From: Pseudomonas bubulae
GTDB lineage: Bacteria > Pseudomonadota > Gammaproteobacteria > Pseudomonadales > Pseudomonadaceae
Reading direction: 5' to 3'
Length of the DNA stretch: 64,000 nt
Assembly: GCF_037023725.1 (NCBI RefSeq)
Contig: NZ_CP146077.1
Span: 4,005,001-4,069,000 of the forward strand
Positions 63,945-64,000 of the stretch are shown piece by piece. The notes beneath the pieces were generated by a model that did no database searches, was not told where the DNA came from, and was given only the letters and a program-made list of their open reading frames with translations. How positions within the stretch are numbered: the first letter of the stretch is position 1; each line of letters starts with the position of its first letter. Both the position numbers and the translations under genes were made by a program.

Positions 63945-64000
63945 TTACAGGTTTTGCGTAACGAACGACAACATCTGGTCAGCGGTAGAAATCACTTTGG
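63945..64000 (-). CDS. flgG: Distal rod protein FlgG, C-terminal end only
   Basis: The last 17 codons plus stop are visible and read KVISTADQMLSFVTQNL, the usual C-terminal helix of the distal rod protein. The gene continues past the right edge. Its position before flgH confirms the identity. Confidence 0.85.
   Translation of the reverse strand, partial: KVISTADQMLSFVTQNL

Overview
This 64 kb window is chromosomal DNA of a Pseudomonas, most likely of the P. fluorescens lineage. I infer this from the ccm, che and fli/flg gene order, from the protein sequences, and from the GTGGGAGCGGGCTTGC-type REP elements at operon boundaries. Almost everything is on the minus strand. The exceptions are a fliK-like/flhB-like pair and a lysR gene.

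Layout. Positions 1-5770 hold the cytochrome c maturation operon ccmABCDEFGHI, transcribed leftwards, including the tiny ccmD; ccmI runs off the left edge. Positions 5963-7848 hold a plus-strand pair encoding a FliK-like protein and a free FlhB C-terminal domain. Positions 7875-10591 hold a metabolic island (amidase, glyoxalase-fold protein, LysR regulator). Positions 10648-19455 hold the chemotaxis/stator cluster (DUF2802, cheW, parP, parC, motD, motC, cheB, cheA, cheZ, cheY). Positions 19650-24800 hold fliA, fleN, flhF and flhA. Positions 25051-31850 hold a complete chaperone-usher fimbrial operon sitting between flhA and flhB, a place where flagellar export genes are normally close together. 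Positions 32184-38971 hold flhB, fliRQPONML and fliK. Positions 39051-41095 hold hptB-hsbR-hsbA, with an HsbR that has no receiver domain. Positions 41201-46914 hold fliJIHGFE. Positions 47159-51357 hold fleR, fleS and fleQ. Positions 51538-55568 hold fliT, fliS, fliD and fliC. Then come a ketoacyl-ACP synthase III gene (55928-56854) and flgL, flgK, flgJ, flgI, flgH and the end of flgG (57189-64000).

How it works together. The region encodes nearly all of a single polar flagellum: export gate, C-ring, ATPase complex, rod cap/hydrolase, rings, hook-filament junctions, filament and cap. It also carries the regulatory cascade (FleQ, then FleSR with sigma-54, then FliA), number/position control (FleN, FlhF), the MotCD stator and a polar chemosensory array (CheA/W/Y/Z/B, ParC, ParP). 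Sigma-54 type promoters can be read directly upstream of fleS, fliE and fliL, and weaker candidates lie upstream of flhA and fliD. A sigma-28 type promoter precedes fliC.

The most unusual observations are: (1) four tandem acidic [18 protein letters not shown] motifs in the CheA P1-P3 linker that resemble the CheY-docking peptides of FliM and CheZ; (2) the loss of the receiver domain of HsbR at a tight junction with hsbA; (3) the fimbrial operon inserted in the flagellar export locus; (4) the missing flaG and flagellin glycosyltransferase genes next to fliC. I saw no rRNA, tRNA, CRISPR array, transposase or prophage gene. Start codons were moved from the longest reading frame wherever a Shine-Dalgarno sequence, an overlap with the neighbour or family length supported it.
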